In this document: one piece after another, positions 62,701-64,000 of the stretch
How positions within the stretch are numbered: the first letter of the stretch is position 1
Layout: each line of letters starts with the position of its first letter
Assembly: GCA_013399875.1 (NCBI GenBank)
Contig: VXAZ01002369.1
Location: 393,459 to 457,458 of the forward strand
DNA from: Gymnorhina tibicen
Lineage: Eukaryota > Chordata > Aves > Passeriformes > Artamidae
DNA: 64,000 nucleotides
Reading direction: 5' to 3'
The notes under the pieces: model-generated
What the model was told of the DNA's origin: nothing
Database searches by the model: none
The model's input: only the letters and a program-made list of their open reading frames with translations
Made by a program: the position numbers and the translations under genes

Positions 62701-64000
62701 TCTTTGCAGAGAGTGACTGTTAGAAAAAAACAGTCATTAAAATGGGGTCACGAAATATAAACCTTCAGAGAAGGCATCAGTATGCTTCGCTCCTGCAGCA
62801 ACCTCCAAGGAAACCATGCTGCTCAGAGTGTTTATGTCTGAAATGATATCTGTTTGCAGGCTTCAGATCAGTGAGAAGGAACTATAGTGCCTTCTCTTTT
62901 TTCCCAGCCCTATCTGGCTGCCAGTGTGTCTGAGCTGTCAAGGAACAAATGCTCTGACTTCATCTTGCGTGCTCTTTCCTCCGTATTCTGACAACACCTC
63001 TCAGGTTCAGAGATGTGTCAACCCCATTGTAATGATTGCTGCTAAAGCGGATGCACTGAGGAATTAAATGTGGAGATATATGTTAAAACTGCCTTTCTTA
63101 TTCATCAGAGATGCCAAGCCCCTGAAAGAAATTTCAAAGGAATAAACACATCTCTAATGGTTGGAGGTGGGGTTTTTTTGCTTCTACAGGTAACACTTTA
63201 TATAAAGCAAGCCCTCTTCACTCTTTCTGGTTTTCTTATCTGAGAGGAGGAGAGATCACAAAAAAACTGAACTTGAAAACTGACAGAATCTTACCATTAA
63301 ACCAGTTACAATCAGAAATCTAATTGCTCTTCAGAGGAGCAGTGGGATTGCATAAAACAGGGTTACTCCATTTTCAGTTCATCATGCTAGCCTAACATCT
63401 TCAACATCCCTTTATTATTTTCACAGGGGTTTGCACCTCCTATGTTAATAAAGAAGATTATGTCACAGTCAGCAAGCAAAAAATAAAGGCTTCAGGAGAA
63501 ATGGTTTCTTATGAATGGAAAATGTTTAATACACATACATACATCCCAGTGGTCCAACACCATTCCTTAGGAAGAGCTTCTAATTGATTTCATTCAGCAA
63601 AGCCTTTGGGATCTCTATTAAATAAATTAGGTTTAGTGGGTAGGCTTTGTCAATCCAACAGTTTCCCTAAACTAAAAATTTTAACCCCTCCATTTCTCTC
63701 AAAGGGATTTGATTATTTAAAAGAGAAGGGGAAAAAAGAGTGAGAGATAGAGAGAAGGGATAGCAACTCATGCTATTTAAATAAATGTCAGCTCCAACCA
63801 ACTTGACCTTCACTTCAAAGATGATTTTTTTTCAGAAGGCCACTTCACGAATTTCAGAACAAAATTTCATGAGCTTATGTTTGGAAACATTTCCATAACA
63901 TTTTGTAAACTACCTCTCACCATCCATACTTCATCTGTAGTAATATTCTTCCCTAGCAGCTCCTGCCTGATACTCCATTTGATCTCATGCCTGTCCAGCA

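Larger units (their letters stand above)
53841..64000. other. Distal upstream flank; no gene seen
   Basis: Mostly unique AT-rich sequence, with the AT-rich repeat at 55505-55600 and the GA repeat at 56696-56720. The block at about 62700-63150 is discussed as a possible conserved element. No exon, RNA gene or further transposon could be supported. The next gene in this direction in other vertebrates would be OXSM/NGLY1, beyond a gene desert. Confidence 0.5.

Overview
The window looks like bird nuclear DNA, most likely from a passerine. It has one recognisable protein-coding exon in 64 kb, long AT-leaning non-coding stretches, CR1-type LINE remnants as the main interspersed repeat, and one compact GC-rich CpG island. 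The passerine suggestion rests on a solo LTR at 8958-9840 whose ends resemble an ERVL-type LTR family I recall as common in songbird genomes.

The window is essentially one gene plus its upstream flank. LRRC3B (leucine-rich repeat-containing 3B) lies on the minus strand. Its single coding exon is at 1468-2247, inside a larger exon that starts at 2412 immediately after a strong splice acceptor. The likely promoter and first exon(s) are in the CpG island at about 46490-47890, where several good minus-strand splice donors lie. The gene therefore has one very large 5'-UTR intron of about 44 kb. In human, LRRC3B sits in a gene-poor interval between OXSM/NGLY1 and NEK10 (recalled synteny). The window has no other gene, so 47.9-64 kb is probably the start of the upstream gene desert.

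Layout: 1-1467, 3' UTR and downstream flank with candidate poly(A) signals; 1468-2412, coding exon with a 165-nt 5'-UTR part carrying several upstream ORFs; 2413-46782, intron. The intron holds the solo LTR (8958-9840, with a 144-base assembly gap), an ancient CR1 tail (about 15021-15125), a 1.5-kb decayed avian CR1 (about 21630-23170), another CR1 tail (about 27405-27565), and a fossil hAT-type transposase (about 39420-40760) interrupted by a CR1 tail (about 40000-40197). The CpG island follows. The upstream flank holds an ancient CR1 with recognisable reverse-transcriptase and 3' portions (about 51650-52760), a decayed minisatellite, an AT-rich microsatellite and a GA microsatellite.

I see no tRNA, rRNA, CRISPR array or multi-gene system. 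The most notable observations are the upstream-ORF-rich LRRC3B leader, the nested hAT/CR1 fossil, the solo LTR with perfect 5-bp target duplications, and several AT-rich intronic blocks that could be conserved regulatory elements. The last are guesses that only alignment can settle.
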